In this document: piece by piece, positions 1 through 5,851 of the stretch
How positions within the stretch are numbered: position 1 is the first letter of the stretch
How the letters are laid out: the number at the start of each line of letters is the position of its first letter
NCBI GenBank assembly: GCA_030916785.1
Contig: JAUPVY010000012.1
Span: 1-10,749, forward strand
Source: Patescibacteria group bacterium
GTDB lineage: Bacteria; Patescibacteriota; Minisyncoccia; Phycocordibacterales; DATDWN01
DNA length: 10,749 bases
Direction of reading: 5' to 3'
Program-made: the position numbers and the translations under genes
Notes under the pieces: model-generated
What the model saw: the letters and a program-made list of their open reading frames with translations, nothing else
The model's database searches: none
Told to the model about the DNA's origin: nothing

Positions 1-20
1 TTTTTTGTTACAAGAAAAAC

Positions 21-37
21 CTCCGGCATCGCCGGAG
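21..37. terminator. Hairpin, possible minus-strand terminator
   Basis: A perfect 7-bp stem (CTCCGGC/GCCGGAG) with loop ATC. On the minus strand the stem is followed by GTTTTTC, so it could end leftward transcription. On the plus strand there is no T-tract after it. No leftward gene ends immediately upstream, so the assignment is weak; it might instead belong to the left flank of the insertion sequence. Confidence 0.35.
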
Positions 38-62
38 TGTACGTTTACAGGCAACGCCGTAT

Positions 63-94
63 ACTAAAGGTGCTGTGGCAACAGCACCTTTAGT
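63..94. repeat. IS left-end hairpin
   Basis: A 14-bp perfect stem (ACTAAAGGTGCTGT with its complement) closes a GGCA tetraloop and ends 22 nt before the tnpA start. In the IS200/IS605 family, left-end hairpins are the substrate for TnpA, and in IS200 a stem upstream of tnpA also limits read-through and translation. The position fits both roles. No T-run follows it. Confidence 0.7.
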
Positions 95-116
95 CGTTAA
101 TTAACTTCATACGCTT

Positions 117-569
117 ATGATTACGCACAAACGTACGATACGTACATTATCACATTGTTTTTACGATTTGAAATACCACATTGTGTGGACTCCCAAATAT
201 CGAGGAAAAACACTCGACTCTGACAAAGTTAAGCAAGAGTTGAGACGAATATTCGAGTCGATTTGTCGCTGGAAACAATGGGAAATTATCGAGTTAAACA
301 TCCAAAGCGACCACATACATCTCTGTTTGTTATCATCGCCTCGATATTCGGTCTCATATATTATGCAAATACTGAAGGGAAAATCATCTGCATGGATGAA
401 AAAGAAGATTAAACGTACAAGGAGTCTGTATGACAAATCATCACTATGGGCACGAGGGTACTTTGTCTCAACCATCGGTATCGATGAATTTATTATTCGC
501 AGATATGTTAAACATCAAGAAAAGCACAATCAGGTAGACCAACCTTCTCTATTTAACCTCCTGGGTTAA
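117..569 (+). CDS. tnpA: IS200-family Y1 HUH transposase TnpA
   Basis: This 150-aa protein has the usual length for IS200-type TnpA. It acts as a dimeric single-strand DNA transposase that nicks with a 5'-phosphotyrosine link. The family N-terminal signature YDLKYHIVWTPKYR is at residues 16-29. The metal-binding HUH motif is DHIH (H66-I67-H68), followed by LCL. The C-terminal block WARGYFVSTIGID (111-123) leads to RRYVKHQ, in which Y130 is the expected nucleophile and Q134 the helper residue. All key positions are intact, so the enzyme looks active. The ATG start gives the standard N-terminus for the family. It lies between the left and right hairpins; I see no obvious promoter, which is normal for these poorly expressed elements. 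The 104-aa reading frame on the opposite strand is a shadow. Confidence 0.93.
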   Translation: MITHKRTIRTLSHCFYDLKYHIVWTPKYRGKTLDSDKVKQELRRIFESICRWKQWEIIELNIQSDHIHLCLLSSPRYSVSYIMQILKGKSSAWMKKKIKRTRSLYDKSSLWARGYFVSTIGIDEFIIRRYVKHQEKHNQVDQPSLFNLLG

Positions 570-589
570 TGCCCGCATCACGCGGGCAT
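569..589. repeat. Hairpin just after tnpA
   Basis: An 8-bp perfect stem (ATGCCCGC/GCGGGCAT) with a 5-nt loop begins at the last base of the tnpA stop codon. It could be an IS right-end subterminal hairpin or a weak transcription stop; no T-tract follows. Confidence 0.55.
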
Positions 590-597
590 ACACAAAG

Positions 598-619
598 CCA
601 CCGGACCTCAGTCCGGTGG
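598..619. repeat. IS right-end hairpin candidate
   Basis: A 9-bp perfect stem (CCACCGGAC/GTCCGGTGG) with loop CTCA sits 29 nt after the tnpA stop and 11 nt from the stop of the convergent gene at 631-1317. It is a good candidate for the TnpA-recognised right end; it may also act as a terminator between the two convergent genes, although it lacks a T-tract. Confidence 0.55.
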
Positions 620-630
620 TTGATTACTTA

Positions 631-1317
631 CTATCCCTGTTTCAGGTGTGATGGAATGTTGCGAACAACAAACAATGTACCTGCTGAGTAAGGATATATG
701 TCATCTGGGTTTTTGCCGTAGAGGTATTTTTTTGAACTTGAGATTGATACTCCACCAACAGAGTTCATTTCGCTGTTGTGAACGAGGAAGATGGATCCCT
801 TTTTGGGTCTCGCTACCACATCAGCCGTATTATCGCTGGTCAAGATATTCATAACCTGTTTGATTGAAAAAGTAATGCCACTGTCGATGACACTTTGTTC
901 AAACAAGTCTGCATCAATAGAAGATTCACCTAATAATTCTTGAATGAAATCGAGAATCGAAAGTCTCCGATTGCTGACAAGGATTCCGGCTTTGCCACCC
1001 GGTGTTTTAGGGGACCCTCCTTTTAGAAAGAATTTTCCTAGTTCAAGGCGAATACTATCGTATCCTTCAAAAGAAATACTTCTATGATAGTATTTATGTG
1101 GTACTGTTTTCATCTCGCCGATCTCTGGCGTTTCCTCTACACGGAAGGTATCAACGAGAGTTAAATTTCCCAGAGAAGTGGTTCTGTTAAACTTCGGTCC
1201 CTCGAGAATGTTTTCCAAACCGTTTTTGACGAACTTGTACGACAGAGACCCATCGTCTATGCCATACTTGATCTTATCAAATAGAGCGCTTAAGGTGCCA
1301 AGCTGGGAGAGATTCAT
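631..1317 (-). CDS. Hypothetical protein, 228 aa, unrecognised
   Basis: I do not recognise this protein. It is soluble-looking, with no membrane segment and no signal peptide, and it contains no cysteine. Residues 1-40 look helical (LFDKIKYGIDDGSLSYKFV). A Gly/Pro-rich loop GGSPKTPGGKAG spans 100-111, followed by mixed alpha/beta sequence. The C-terminal part (170-220) is rich in Ser, Gly and Tyr and suggests beta structure. The start is supported by GGAG about 8 nt upstream of the ATG and by a plausible promoter at 1334-1363. The gene is divergent from the winged-helix regulator at 1402, so the two may share a control region, and it converges on the insertion sequence. Short N-terminal helices followed by a small domain occur in many CPR hypothetical proteins, but I cannot name a family. 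Confidence 0.75.
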   Translation of the reverse strand: MNLSQLGTLSALFDKIKYGIDDGSLSYKFVKNGLENILEGPKFNRTTSLGNLTLVDTFRVEETPEIGEMKTVPHKYYHRSISFEGYDSIRLELGKFFLKGGSPKTPGGKAGILVSNRRLSILDFIQELLGESSIDADLFEQSVIDSGITFSIKQVMNILTSDNTADVVARPKKGSIFLVHNSEMNSVGGVSISSSKKYLYGKNPDDIYPYSAGTLFVVRNIPSHLKQG

Positions 1318-1333
1318 GTGTTTACTCCAGTAT

Positions 1334-1363
1334 TATATAATCATGAAAGAGTTACTAAGTCAA
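1334..1363 (-). promoter_or_regulatory. Promoter of the 228-aa protein gene
   Basis: Read on the minus strand: -35 TTGACT (1358-1363), 18-nt spacer, -10 TATATA (1334-1339). The consecutive TATAAT at 1332-1337 is an alternative -10 with a longer spacer. The ATG lies at 1317, so the untranslated leader is only about ten nucleotides and still contains the GGAG. Confidence 0.6.
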
Positions 1364-1388
1364 CCGTCGCATTTATTTTGCGGGTGAG

Positions 1389-1394
1389 TATAAT
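1389..1394 (+). promoter_or_regulatory. -10 element, probably leaderless start
   Basis: A perfect TATAAT ends 7 nt before the ATG at 1402. Initiation 6-8 nt after a -10 element would fall on or next to the A of the start codon, so the mRNA is predicted to be leaderless. I see no convincing -35 hexamer at 16-18 nt. The divergent promoter at 1334-1363 is within 30 nt. Confidence 0.6.
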
Positions 1395-1401
1395 AGTTGG
1401 C

Positions 1402-1977
1402 ATGGAGACACTATCAAAATTGTTTGGCTCGGAAGCCAAGGTTAAAATCATGCGCCTGTTTTTATTCAACCCGGATCATACGTTTGATACAGGGGATATT
1501 GCTGAACGTGCAAAAGTGGATATTGCTCGTGTCCGCAAAGAAATGAATGTTTTAGATAAAATAGGACTTGTCAGAACGAGAACAAATGCACGTGGGGGAA
1601 AGGGATATGTGTTGAATCAGCAGTTTTCCTACCTTGCGCCATTACAGAATTTCCTGATTAATGTTGAGCCATTGCATCCAAAGGAAATCGTCAAAAAAAT
1701 TAGCAAACTCGGGTCTATCAAACTGGTGCTTGTTGCGGGTGTATTTATTCAGGAGCCAGAAAGTCGGGCTGATTTGCTGATTGTCGGGGATCATGTAAAA
1801 AAGGGCTCTTTGGAACACACAATCAAAACACTAGAATCGGAAATCGGAAAGGAATTGCGGTATGCGTATTTTACAACTGATGATTTTCAATATCGGCTCA
1901 GCATGTGCGACAAACTAACCCGAGATATTTTGGACTATCCTCATAAAAAGATATTGAACAAACTGGGGAATATCTAG
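1402..1977 (+). CDS. Winged-helix regulator with degenerate nucleotidyltransferase-like domain
   Basis: A 191-aa probable DNA-binding regulator. Residues 1-75 form a winged helix-turn-helix: helix 1 LSKLFGSEAKVKIMRLFLFN, the helix-turn-helix at TGDIAERAKVDIARVRKEMNVLDKIGLV, and a wing at TRTNARGGKGYVLN. Residues 106-165 (IKLVLVAGVF, then RADLLIVGD with D124 and D130) resemble the polymerase-beta/MNT nucleotidyltransferase fold, but the canonical GS...D.D catalytic signature is not intact, so this part is more likely a sensor or pseudo-enzyme domain. The ATG at 1402 is chosen over an upstream in-frame ATG at 1318 because the TATAAT at 1389-1394 and the fold start both point to it. The fusion is common in CPR genomes (recalled, not checked). 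The target is unknown; it may control itself and its divergent neighbour. Confidence 0.8.
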   Translation: METLSKLFGSEAKVKIMRLFLFNPDHTFDTGDIAERAKVDIARVRKEMNVLDKIGLVRTRTNARGGKGYVLNQQFSYLAPLQNFLINVEPLHPKEIVKKISKLGSIKLVLVAGVFIQEPESRADLLIVGDHVKKGSLEHTIKTLESEIGKELRYAYFTTDDFQYRLSMCDKLTRDILDYPHKKILNKLGNI

Positions 1978-1993
1978 ACATGTGGGTATCTTT

Positions 1994-2022
1994 CTGTCAT
2001 TGCTTTTTGCATATGATATAAT
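1994..2022 (+). promoter_or_regulatory. Promoter of the membrane-protein gene
   Basis: -35 CTGTCA (1994-1999), 17-nt spacer, -10 TATAAT (2017-2022). Predicted initiation near 2029 gives a ~34-nt AT-rich leader before the ATG at 2063. No Shine-Dalgarno sequence is visible in it. The promoter rules out translation from the in-frame ATG at 1982. Confidence 0.65.
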
Positions 2023-2062
2023 AAGTGCATTAGAAACATTTATTAATTTTAATTACATATTT

Positions 2063-2752
2063 ATGATAGTAGATACATGGGGTCAAATGCTTACAAACTC
2101 TTTTCAAGGGTTGTGGACTGGGATCATTATGTTTATCCCAAGTCTGATTGTGGCATTGGTTATTCTATTTATTGGATGGGCAATCGGCGCGCTTGTCAGT
2201 AAGGCGATTGAAAAATTCATGCAGATCATCAAATTTGATGATGCATTGAAGCGAGCAGGCTTTGAAAATATAGTGAAGCGAGCAGGACTTAATCTTAACT
2301 CAGGTTTGTTTATCGGTTCACTTATTAAATACTTCATTGTTGTTGTCTTTCTGATTGCAAGTTTTGATATTCTTGGTCTAAATCAGGTGACCGCTTTCTT
2401 ACAGCAAATCGTACTTGGATACTTGCCACAGTTGATTATTGCAATCCTTATCCTGTTGGTTGGTGCTGTTGTGGGAGATGCGATGCATCGAGTGGTGGTT
2501 GCTTCATCAAAAACCGCAGGTATCACATCTGCTAACTTCCTTGGTTCAGTTACCCGATGGGGTATTTGGGTGTTTGCTATTTTAGTTGCATTGTCACAGA
2601 TGGGTATCGCTGGCGCGTTTATCCAAACATTGTTTACTGGTTTTGTTGTTGCTGTTTCTTTGGCACTCGGTCTTGCATTTGGTTTGGGTGGTCAGGAACC
2701 TGCCAAAAGAACCATTGAACGAATCCAGGAAGAATTGAAACACCGAAACTAA
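2063..2752 (+). CDS. Conserved TM-helix membrane protein, MscS-related
   Basis: A 229-aa integral membrane protein of about five helices: residues ~18-46, 84-104, 120-142, 163-182 and 187-208. The linker SKAIEKFMQIIKFDDALKRAGFENIVKRAGL (46-76) and the final helix ending LALGLAFGLGGQEPAKR (200-216) match the conserved TM-helix repeats found in small mechanosensitive-channel-like proteins, where AFGLGG(R/Q)xxA closes a repeat. The large beta and alpha/beta cytoplasmic domains of full MscS are missing, so this is the short form and channel activity is an inference. The start at 2063 is preferred to 1982 because a promoter lies between them and because the extra N-terminus would be AT-rich leader. 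It is monocistronic and ends in the terminator at 2771-2801. Confidence 0.8.
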   Translation: MIVDTWGQMLTNSFQGLWTGIIMFIPSLIVALVILFIGWAIGALVSKAIEKFMQIIKFDDALKRAGFENIVKRAGLNLNSGLFIGSLIKYFIVVVFLIASFDILGLNQVTAFLQQIVLGYLPQLIIAILILLVGAVVGDAMHRVVVASSKTAGITSANFLGSVTRWGIWVFAILVALSQMGIAGAFIQTLFTGFVVAVSLALGLAFGLGGQEPAKRTIERIQEELKHRN

Positions 2753-2770
2753 TTTCTGTTATTTCAAAAA

Positions 2771-2801
2771 CAAAAAACACCCAATGTGTGGGTGTTTTTT
2801 G
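2771..2801. terminator. Bidirectional intrinsic terminator
   Basis: A 13-bp stem (CAAAAAACACCC.. with ..GGGTGTTTTTTG) around a short ATGTG loop, with T6 on the right side and A6 on the left. It ends the membrane-protein transcript and is positioned to stop leftward transcription from the candidate ncRNA as well. Confidence 0.85.
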
Positions 2802-2805
2802 TATA

Positions 2806-2919
2806 TAAAAACGGGGCCAAACCTGTGTCTGCCCCGTGTTACCAACCCTGCTGGTTGACCCCCAACACACCAGTGTAGTTTGATCCCGAAACCGCCTACG
2901 CTGGCATGCCGATTTGTCC
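2806..2919 (-). ncRNA. Candidate ~115-nt non-coding RNA
   Basis: This stretch has a complete minus-strand transcription unit and no reading frame worth calling. A promoter (TTGATT, 17 nt, TAGACT) lies at 2925-2953 and would start the RNA at GGAC near 2919. A terminator hairpin ACGGGGC/GCCCCGT (2811-2817 with 2831-2837) is followed by TTTTT. Internal hairpins include CAACC-AGCAG-GGTTG, a CAC/GTG stem and the palindrome GGCATGCC. No leftward gene follows, so it is not an obvious 5' leader. I compared it by eye with 4.5S/SRP RNA (no GGAA-loop core), 6S RNA, tmRNA and tRNA and found no match. Family unknown. Confidence 0.45.
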
Positions 2920-2924
2920 ATTTC

Positions 2925-2953
2925 AGTCTATCAATTTAATCTATATAAATCAA
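2925..2953 (-). promoter_or_regulatory. Promoter of the candidate ncRNA
   Basis: Minus strand: -35 TTGATT (2948-2953), 17-nt spacer, -10 TAGACT (2925-2930). It is divergent from, and only 24 nt away from, the rRNA promoter -35 at 2978. Confidence 0.45.
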
Positions 2954-2977
2954 CCTATTTTAGGTACCTTGGACTAT

Positions 2978-3005
2978 TTGACAAACAATTCATTTCGTAT
3001 ATACT
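2978..3005 (+). promoter_or_regulatory. rRNA promoter
   Basis: A consensus -35 TTGACA (2978-2983), 16-nt spacer and -10 TATACT (3000-3005), the strongest promoter match in the window. Predicted initiation is near 3012. It precedes a ~365-nt leader and the 23S gene, showing that the 23S-5S unit is transcribed independently of any 16S gene. Confidence 0.75.
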
Positions 3006-3011
3006 ACCTAG

Positions 3012-3377
3012 CATTACTGAATATGTTAAAAAGTCACTTAATTTTACCGCGGTATAGATAATACTTTTTTAAGTGTTGTCCGAATATCCCGCCTAAAAAG
3101 CGGTTTTTTCAAACCAAAAGTGACCATTCAGAACGAATGATATTTGACATCTTATCCAAACAGAAAAGCCGAGGCCGTACTGTTTGGTACATTCTACCGT
3201 GTGGTTCTTCTAATGTTCATTAACATTGAATGTTAGGGGGTCTTTCCATACAGGTAGAGAAAAAAGTAAAAGTAAGTAAACAAACAGTTATATGATTCAA
3301 ATCATGTAACAGGATAAAGTTAAGCCCATCCGAACGGATCAAAAGTCCTTTCGGTACGGGCAAGTGGTTTTTAAATT
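3012..3377 (+). other. Pre-23S leader, non-coding
   Basis: No protein gene is visible. The leader holds an inverted repeat CACTTAA/TTAAGTG (3035-3041 with 3069-3075) enclosing the palindrome ACCGCGGT; a terminator-like CCGC/GCGG hairpin followed by T6 (3089-3109), which may be an attenuator or a leftover stop; a small hairpin AACAT/ATGTT near 3222-3234; and the 5' arms of the pre-23S processing stem (3260-3275 and 3303-3320). I do not see a convincing boxA antitermination site. Confidence 0.6.
3303..3320 (+). other. Pre-23S processing stem, 5' arm
   Basis: These 18 bases are the perfect reverse complement of 7538-7555. A second, outer segment GTAAAAGTAA (3266-3275) pairs with 7581-7590, and an inner 14-base segment (3371-3384) pairs with 7495-7508. 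Such a stem bringing the ends of 23S together is the standard RNase III substrate in bacterial rRNA maturation. Confidence 0.85.
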
Positions 3378-3922
3378 TCCTAATGGGAAATTTAAGAGCA
3401 TATGGTGGATGCCTTGACTTCAAATGGCGATGAAAGACGTAGCATGGCTGCGATAAGCTTCGGGGAGGTGCCTAGCAACCGTTAATCCGGAGATTTCTGA
3501 ATAGGGAAACCTTATGACCTCGTGTCATAGTCCTACGAGTTACGTAGGTCGCATACCCAGGGAAGTAAAACATTTCAGTACCTGGAGGAAAATAGAACAA
3601 TAGTTATTGCGTAAGTAGCGGCGAGCGAAAACGCAGAAGCCCAAACCACCCTCCTATCTTTGTTCCGATGGCAATAATATTGTCACGCGGCACGAGGATA
3701 GTAGGGTGGGGTTGTAAGGCAGGAACGTCGTAATTTATTATGAGGAAAGTTACAAAATGTGGTGTTAATTGAATACGCTGGAAAGCGTGACCCAAGTGGG
3801 TAATAGTCCCGTAAATGAAAACACTCACATCTTTCTTGTTTCTGTTCTTGAGTACCTCGAGACATGAGTAGCTCGGGGGAATCTGCCGGTACTAACCGGT
3901 AAGGCTAAATACATTTGAAGAT

Positions 3923-3959
<37 letters not shown>

Positions 3960-4030
3960 AAGTCCGATAAGGACAGTGAAATAGATCTGAAACCATATGC
4001 TTACAAGGAGTCGGAGCGGGTCGCACAGTG

Positions 4031-4174
4031 TGTAAAATAATTTCCGATGGGGTCTGGTGCACCAGACATCATTGGAGAAGTCTCGGTTTTTCCTGAGGAG
4101 CTCATACGAATTTAATGTAGGAGCGCAATAGGGAGAGGTGCCGAGTTATTCTCCCTATTGGAAATTATTTTACA
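4031..4174 (+). other. Helix 25 insertion (IVS-like)
   Basis: The conserved context (ACAAGGAGTCGGAGC before, GGCGTGCC after) places this in H25, about E. coli position 545. A 15-bp perfect stem (TGTAAAATAATTTCC at 4031-4045 with 4160-4174) closes a ~115-nt insert. Inside are the palindrome GTCTGGTGCACCAGAC and an 11-bp hairpin CAATAGGGAGA/TCTCCCTATTG. H25 is one of the two classical 23S intervening-sequence sites (Salmonella and relatives), where RNase III removes the insert and leaves a nicked rRNA. Whether this one is removed or kept as an expansion cannot be read from the sequence. Confidence 0.75.
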
Positions 4175-4891
4175 TAGCGTGCGGTCCGTCACGGCGTGCC
4201 TATTGAAGAATGAGCCAACGAGTTAATATATGCGGCGCGGCTAAGTGCTTGAATGCATGGAGCCACAGGGAAACCGAGTGTGAATAGCGCGAATAAGTCG
4301 TATGTATTAGACCCGAAGCCAGAGCGAGCTTGCCATGAGCAGGGTGAACCCCACCGAAAGGTGGGGGAAGGCCCGAACCGGTTAGTCGTGCGATTCTATC
4401 GGATGACTTGTGGTAAGAAGTGAAAAGCTAATCGAGCCTGGTAATAGCTGGTTCTCTCCGAAATAGCTTTTGGGCTAGCGTCAAGTGTTCCCCTCGGGGG
4501 TAGAGCACTGGAAGGATTCGACAGGGAGAAATCTCGCGAATCCTATCAAACTCCGAATACCGAGGATTTATAACTTGGCAGTTAGACGGCGGGGGCTAAG
4601 CTCCGTACGTCAAAAAGGAAACAGCCTAGATCTCTATTTAAGGTCCCTAAATCTATGTTAAGTGCACTTAAGGTGGTGATATTTCTCAGACACTGAGGAG
4701 GTTGGCTTAGAAGCAGCCATCCTTTAAAGATAGCGTAACAGCTCACTCAGTAAGAGACATCGCGCCGCAAATAATCGGGGCTAAACATAGTACCGAAACT
4801 GAGGGTTTGTAAACTTCATCAAGGAAAAGTTCCAAAATTAGCAATTTTGAAACTTTGTGTTCTTTAGTTATTTTATTTTTGTCCGCAGTGC

Positions 4892-4968
4892 GGGGATGTA
4901 GGTCAATTGGTAGACCGTCAACCCTTTCAGGTTGGATGTTGTAGGTTCAAGTCCTGCCGTCCCCGCCA
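4892..4968 (+). tRNA. tRNA, probably Glu(UUC), irregular anticodon arm
   Basis: A 77-nt tRNA with encoded CCA. The acceptor stem GGGGATG pairs with CGTCCCC (one U-G pair), the discriminator is G, the D stem GGTC/GACC encloses AATTGGTA, and the T arm is GTAGG-TTCAAGT-CCTGC. The anticodon arm is odd: TCAACC pairs with GGTTGG, leaving only a 6-nt loop CTTTCA (4924-4929), or an 8-nt loop if the last pair is opened. T33-like T4925 followed by TTC (4926-4928) and then A suggests anticodon UUC, glutamate; G73 agrees. The variable loop is normal. It lies in the helix 45 insert of 23S, 5 nt before tRNA-Ala. It might be a working Glu tRNA, a tRNA with altered decoding, or a decaying copy. Confidence 0.8.
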
Positions 4969-4973
4969 AGTGT

Positions 4974-5049
4974 GAGCCCGTAGCTCAGATGGGAGAGCGT
5001 CTCGTTTGCAACGAGAAGGTCGCAGGTTCGAAACCTGCCGGGTTCACCA
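4974..5049 (+). tRNA. tRNA-Ala(UGC)
   Basis: A 76-nt canonical tRNA with encoded CCA. The acceptor GAGCCCG pairs with CGGGTTC and includes the alanine identity pair G3-U70. The D arm is GCTC/GAGC around AGATGGGA. The anticodon stem TCTCG/CGAGA holds the 7-nt loop TTTGCAA with anticodon TGC at 5007-5009. The T arm is GCAGG-TTCGAAA-CCTGC and the discriminator is A. tRNA-Ala(UGC) is very often found in the 16S-23S spacer; here it is inside the 23S gene itself, in the helix 45 insert. Its release needs RNase P at 4974 and 3' trimming, which would cut the 23S precursor. Confidence 0.97.
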
Positions 5050-5816
5050 CCCCCAACAAAAGGGTGGACAAAAAAGTTTTCTTCCGATTTTTTCAAAATC
5101 GGATTCTTGATGAAGTTTACAAGCGGTAGGAGAGTATTCGCATCTGCAGTGAAGGCAAAGGGGTGACCCATGCTGGAGCGTTGCGAAGTAAGAATGTTGG
5201 CACAAGTAACCACAATGAAGGTGAGATCCCTTCACGCCGAAAGACTAAGGTTTCCTGTTCAATGTTGATCAGAGCAGGGTTAGTCGGGCCTAAGGCAATG
5301 GCGAGAGCCGCAGCCGATGGACATAGGGTTAATATTCCCTAACTTTTACACAATGCGATGGAAGGACGGAGTGCAGTATATATTGCTCATTATTGGATTT
5401 GAGTTGGTAGCATAGGGAGGACTTTTAGGAAAATCCGGAAGTCATCTCCGAGTGTTATCAAAACCTGGCGATACGTCAAAGGGGATAATGTAAAGCGCGC
5501 TTCCAAGAAAATTTTCTAAGCTTAATTGTGTGAAAACCGTACCGCAAACCGACACAGGTAGTCAGCTCGAGTAGAGTAAGGCGAACGAGTGAGAGGTCCC
5601 CAAGGAACTCGGCAAAAAAGCAGCCGTAACTTCGGAATAAGGCTTGCCCCTATTTATAGGGGCCGCAGCTAAAGTATCTCTGGCAACTGTTTATCAAAAA
5701 CACAGCTCCCTGCGAACTCGCAAGAGGATGTATAGGGGGTGACACCTGACCAATGCCAGAAGGTCAAATATTGGAGGTGAATACCGCAAGGTATTTGCTT
5801 GACGATATAAGCCCTG

Positions 5817-5851
<35 letters not shown>

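Larger units (their letters stand above)
63..619 (+). mobile_element. IS200/IS605-type insertion sequence (tnpA only)
   Basis: The single small transposase gene is bracketed by strong imperfect-palindrome ends and there is no terminal inverted repeat of DDE type, as expected for IS200/IS605 elements, which move as single strands and recognise subterminal hairpins. The left hairpin is 63-94 and the right-end candidates are 569-589 and 598-619. The exact cleavage sites cannot be set from one copy, so the boundaries are approximate. No accessory tnpB (IscB/TnpB) gene is present, which makes it the IS200-like, tnpA-only form. Confidence 0.7.
4805..5124 (+). other. Helix 45 insertion carrying two tRNA genes
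   Basis: The 23S sequence runs up to CACCGAAACTGAG-like sequence (~4793-4803) and resumes at CGGTAGGAGAG (5124 on), which brackets E. coli H45 (~1170). The insert is closed by a 17-bp perfect helix (TTGTAAACTTCATCAAG at 4807-4823 with 5106-5122) extended by a U-G and a G-C pair. Within it, in order: a 12-of-13-bp hairpin (4827-4839 with 4843-4855), tRNA 1 (4892-4968), tRNA 2 (4974-5049), a hairpin CCACCC/GGGTGG that involves the CCA of tRNA 2 (5047-5052 with 5062-5067), and a 9-bp hairpin (5083-5091 with 5095-5103). H45 is a known IVS site in enterobacteria, but those inserts carry no tRNA that I know of. Confidence 0.9.

Noticed and set aside
1318..1401. N-terminal extension of the winged-helix protein from the ATG at 1318
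   Set aside because: The extension covers the promoter region of both divergent genes and the domain starts at the ATG at 1402, right after a TATAAT.
1982..2062. N-terminal extension of the membrane protein from the ATG at 1982
   Set aside because: A -35/-10 promoter lies inside it, and the family fold begins after 2063.
2806..2919. Identification of the minus-strand RNA as SRP/4.5S, 6S or tmRNA
   Set aside because: The SRP core with GGAA loop, the 6S long-hairpin open-bubble layout and the tmRNA tRNA-like ends are all absent.
4857..4870. boxA-like TTCTTTAGTT upstream of the tRNAs, or a separate promoter for them
   Set aside because: The match to boxA is partial and AT-rich, and no paired -35/-10 is visible, so the tRNAs are most simply made from the rRNA promoter.
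4932..5129. 65-aa reading frame in the helix 45 insert
   Set aside because: It runs through both tRNA genes and the closing stem; the sequence is explained by RNA.
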